DNA of 6,551 nucleotides, taken from NCBI GenBank assembly GCA_017643325.1, contig JAEPNS010000198.1, positions 1-6,551 on the forward strand, given 5' to 3'. Position 1 is the stretch's first letter, and each line of letters starts with the position of its first letter. The notes under the pieces are model-generated. The model saw nothing but the letters and a program-made list of their open reading frames with translations. It was not told the origin of the DNA and did no database searches. Both the position numbers and the translations under genes were made by a program. This document shows positions 6,028 through 6,551 of this stretch, piece by piece. The stretch is from Alphaproteobacteria bacterium. GTDB taxonomy: Bacteria > Pseudomonadota > Alphaproteobacteria > UBA6615.

Positions 6028-6551
6028 ATGAACGCACCCGACGCCATCTTCGACCGTTCGATGATCCGCCGGCGACGCGCCCGCGCCGCGGCACGGTTCG
6101 CCGACCACGACTTCCTGTTCCGCGAGATCGCGGAGCGCCTGGCCGAGCGGGTGGGAGACGTGCGCCGCGACTTCGCCTTGGCGCTCGATGCAGGCTGCCG
6201 GTCGGGTCTCTTCGCGAAGGCCGCGCAAGGCGCGATCCCCGGAAAGATCGGGCAGGTGGTCCAGTACGACCTGTCGCCGGATTTCGCCGCGCTGGCGGCC
6301 CGGGACACGGTCATGCCGACGCTCGCGGCGGATGACGAGGCCCTGCCCTTCGCGCCGGCGAGCTTCGACCTGGTCGCCAGCTGCGCGGTGCTCCACGCCG
6401 TCAACGACGTGCCCGGCGCGCTGATCCAGCTCCGGCAGGCGCTTAAACCGGACGGCCTGTTCGTCGGCGCGATCCTTGGCGGCGAGACCCTGCACGAGTT
6501 GCGGCACGCGCTGATCGCCGCGGAAGCCGAGGTTGAGGGCGGCGCGAGCCC
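6028..6551 (+). CDS. NDUFAF5/BioC-like SAM-dependent methyltransferase-fold protein, 3' end missing
   Basis: The first 174 codons of a class I methyltransferase-fold protein cut off by the window end; the family is usually near 270-300 residues. The N-terminus IFDRSMIRRRRARAAARF (7-24) and the blocks LHAVNDVPGAL (122-132) and LKPDGLFVGAILGGETLHEL are typical of the bacterial relatives of mitochondrial NDUFAF5, which automated annotation often labels BioC. NDUFAF5 is reported to hydroxylate an arginine of the complex I subunit NDUFS7 (bacterial NuoB/Nqo6), so a role in complex I assembly is the best inference. A true biotin-pathway BioC is less likely, as no other bio gene is nearby. SAM motif I reads LALDAGCRSG (51-60) and the acidic strand-2 residue is Asp81 in QYDLS. 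The start at 6028 matches the family N-terminus, but no good ribosome binding site is visible. It is divergent from comF across 86 bp. Confidence 0.9.
   Translation, partial: MNAPDAIFDRSMIRRRRARAAARFADHDFLFREIAERLAERVGDVRRDFALALDAGCRSGLFAKAAQGAIPGKIGQVVQYDLSPDFAALAARDTVMPTLAADDEALPFAPASFDLVASCAVLHAVNDVPGALIQLRQALKPDGLFVGAILGGETLHELRHALIAAEAEVEGGAS

Noticed and set aside
2989..6551. Three methyltransferase genes as a single modification system
   Set aside because: UbiG, the small methyltransferase and the NDUFAF5-like protein belong to different subfamilies and are separated by opposite-strand genes. No shared operon or specificity partner is visible.

Overview
The window carries eight protein genes and no RNA gene, mobile element, CRISPR array or phage-like segment. 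GC content is high throughout, as are G/C-ending codons. The gene set (nitrogen-PTS enzyme I next to aspartate kinase, UbiG, a DUF1178 protein, glutaredoxin 3, a ComF-family protein and an NDUFAF5-like methyltransferase) points strongly to an alphaproteobacterium that makes ubiquinone. I cannot place it below class level with confidence.

Layout, left to right: ptsP (minus strand, C-terminal third cut off by the window start); lysC (minus strand, 82 bp upstream of ptsP and probably co-transcribed with it); a 157-bp divergent gap; ubiG (plus strand); the DUF1178 gene (minus strand, converging on ubiG with 8 bp between stops); an 84-bp divergent gap; a small class I methyltransferase of unknown substrate (plus strand); grxC (minus strand, its 3' end overlapping that of the methyltransferase by 12 bp); a 101-bp gap; comF (minus strand); an 86-bp divergent gap; and the first 174 codons of an NDUFAF5/BioC-like methyltransferase (plus strand, cut off by the window end).

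The genes serve separate core functions. PtsP starts the nitrogen phosphotransfer relay. LysC commits aspartate to lysine, threonine, methionine and diaminopimelate. UbiG performs both O-methylations of ubiquinone synthesis. The NDUFAF5-like protein belongs to a family tied to complex I assembly, and GrxC is a small dithiol reductant. Three class I SAM-dependent methyltransferase folds lie within about 3.6 kb, but they are unrelated at the subfamily level.

I found no new multi-gene system. The points most worth checking are a well-placed Shine-Dalgarno/GTG pair inside lysC, which could give a separate regulatory beta subunit, and the small methyltransferase sitting between DUF1178 and grxC. 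Long open frames opposite ptsP, lysC and comF are high-GC antisense shadows and were not annotated.
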